Assembly (NCBI GenBank): GCA_023415305.1
Contig: JAEZKZ010000082.1
Location: 90,978 to 154,977, forward strand
DNA: 64,000 bases
From: Bacillota bacterium
GTDB lineage: Bacteria; Bacillota; Clostridia; Acetivibrionales; DSM-1351
Direction of reading: 5' to 3'
Numbering within the stretch: the stretch's first letter is position 1; the number at the start of each line of letters is the position of its first letter. The notes beneath the pieces are model-generated. The model worked only from the letters and a program-made list of their open reading frames with translations, was not told the origin of the DNA and did no database searches. Below, one piece after another: positions 62,834-64,000 of the stretch. The position numbers were made by a program, and so were the translations under genes.

Positions 62834-64000
62834 ATGCAGCTTCATACTCCTTACAGTAAAATTTCATACACACTAGGTAAAGCAAGAAACAGGATAGTTA
62901 TAAAGAAAATCCTGCAGCATGCTGTTATAGGAATTATAGCCGCTTTGGCAGCCGGAATTGTTTTAGGGCTGTTATCCCGGGTTATACCCATTTACAGGGT
63001 TTATGTGATGTGGGGATATGTGGGGGCAGCAATTTTTATATTGTCATTACTTAGTGTTTTTCTGTTCCTGCCAAGAAAAAGAGAAGTAGCAGCGCTTCTG
63101 GACTCCTTTGGGCTGCAGGAGCGAATAGTCACTTCGCTGGAACTGGAGAAGGAAGAGTCGGAATATAAGGAACTGTTACTCAAGGATACTATATACAAGC
63201 TGGATACCCTTAATTACAGGGAGAAAATCAAAGTTGCTCCCCATAAAAAGCTGTTGGCAGCGGTATTAATTCTTCTGCTGGCCTTTGGTATCACGGTGCT
63301 TCTGCCTCAGCCATTACTGGAAGAGGCTCAAAATACACATGAACTAAATGAGTATAAAAAAGAGCAAAAAAGGAAGGTTGAGAAGGCAGAGAAACAAATA
63401 AAAGAGAATCCGGCACTTACCGATATACAGAAAAAAGAACTGTTGGATAAACTAAAGGCTTTAAAGCTGGAACTTAAAAACTCCAAGGATACCAAGGAAG
63501 CAGACAAGGCTCTTGAGAAATTGGCTAAAAAGCTGGAACAAAAGATTGACAGGACAAAGGCTGATGATTTAAAAAATATGTCTGAGAAGCTTGAAGGTAA
63601 TAAGGATTTGAAAGCTCTGGCCGAAGCTCTGAAGTCGCAGAAGGCTGAAGAAATTAAGAAGAAGCTGGAGGAACTGAAAAAAAAGGTCAATTCTATGAGT
63701 GCCGCCGATAAGAACAGCCTGAAGGAAGCGCTTTCAAAAGCAGCTGGTGCTGTTAATGACAGTGAGCTGAAGGACAGTTTGAACGGACTGAGTTCGGCAG
63801 TTGGCGGCGGAAATGAAAATGCCATAAATAAAAGTGTAGATAAGCTTAACGGTGCCGTAAGCAACAACCTGTCCCAGCAGAACATGAATAATGCGCTGGC
63901 CCAGGCTCAAAACAGTCTGCAGCCCAATCAGGCCAATGCCCAGGGTCAAGGTCAAGGCCAAGGTCAGGGTCAAGGCCAGGGTCAGGGCCAAGGTCAGGGT
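62834..64000 (+). CDS. DUF4175-like membrane protein (3' end outside window)
   Basis: The frame is open from ATG 62834 (GAGAGGT upstream) to the window end, at least 389 residues. Two spans lie near residues 31-48 and 58-78, a third near 140-157. A long charged coiled coil follows (about residues 165-300, Lys/Glu/Leu rich), then Gln/Asn-rich sequence ending in at least ten QG dipeptides (from 63941). The layout resembles DUF4175-type proteins of gliding or envelope loci. It is last in the ABC operon. Function unknown. Confidence 0.75.
   Translation, partial: MQLHTPYSKISYTLGKARNRIVIKKILQHAVIGIIAALAAGIVLGLLSRVIPIYRVYVMWGYVGAAIFILSLLSVFLFLPRKREVAALLDSFGLQERIVTSLELEKEESEYKELLLKDTIYKLDTLNYREKIKVAPHKKLLAAVLILLLAFGITVLLPQPLLEEAQNTHELNEYKKEQKRKVEKAEKQIKENPALTDIQKKELLDKLKALKLELKNSKDTKEADKALEKLAKKLEQKIDRTKADDLKNMSEKLEGNKDLKALAEALKSQKAEEIKKKLEELKKKVNSMSAADKNSLKEALSKAAGAVNDSELKDSLNGLSSAVGGGNENAINKSVDKLNGAVSNNLSQQNMNNALAQAQNSLQPNQANAQGQGQGQGQGQGQGQGQGQG

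Noticed and set aside
63328..63991. Long minus-strand ORFs at the window end
   Set aside because: They are mirror frames of the coiled-coil and QG-repeat coding sequence on the + strand.
1..64000. tRNA, rRNA or CRISPR arrays
   Set aside because: No cloverleaf-like T-loop sequence, rRNA segment or regularly spaced repeat was seen on either strand by eye.

Overview
The window is about 64 kb of low-GC Firmicutes chromosome. Strong purine-rich ribosome binding sites, GTG/TTG starts, intrinsic terminators, mutS2, trmR/trhP, typA, a SpoVD/FtsI-like PBP, a group IIC intron and clostridial RHS modules (DUF4474, DUF5104) point to an anaerobic spore-forming member of class Clostridia, probably near Ruminiclostridium. 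The genus is inferred; the class is well supported. Nearly all genes lie on the + strand.

Layout. 1-18020 is housekeeping: the 3' part of dnaE, a TRAP-type trp RNA-binding protein (mtrB), a thioesterase, pgsA, a DUF5685 plus J-domain pair, membrane proteins, an XRE-cupin regulator with an acyl-CoA synthetase, mutS2, typA, mltG, and the tRNA-modification pair trmR-trhP. 18216-38178 is a catabolic island: a PocR/AraC regulator, gldA-dhaK-dhaL, an iron alcohol dehydrogenase, a split transketolase, an RpiB-like isomerase, an FSA-like transaldolase, a fucose-isomerase-fold isomerase, a second transaldolase and an EamA exporter; then divergent DUF4867 and ROK repressor genes; then an ABC sugar importer and a GH31 enzyme. 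The GH31 protein carries every residue I know to define sulfoquinovosidase (YihQ type). I read the island as uptake and breakdown of sulfoquinovosyl glycerol. The glycosidase releases glycerol (to GldA/DhaKL) and sulfoquinovose. Sulfoquinovose would be isomerised to sulfofructose and cut by transketolase and/or transaldolase. Three enzymes have lost residues normally used for phosphate binding or catalysis, which fits sulfonated rather than phosphorylated substrates.

38179-41390 holds two tiny coupled ORFs, a penicillin-binding protein whose ribosome binding site lies in a terminator-like hairpin, and a small putative metalloprotease. 41400-53300 is a plastic accessory region: decayed secreted-protein genes, an RHS toxin gene with an in-frame stop and a candidate immunity gene, a group IIC intron inserted directly after a terminator, an HRDC/SLOG gene pair, an IS110 element whose 5' noncoding end has a duplicated structured module resembling a bridge RNA, and orphan RHS C-terminal modules. 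53928-64000 returns to ordinary genes: a small hydrophilic protein (minus strand), a split ThrE-type exporter, an ABC exporter pair, and a second ABC operon ending in a DUF4175-like protein that runs off the window.
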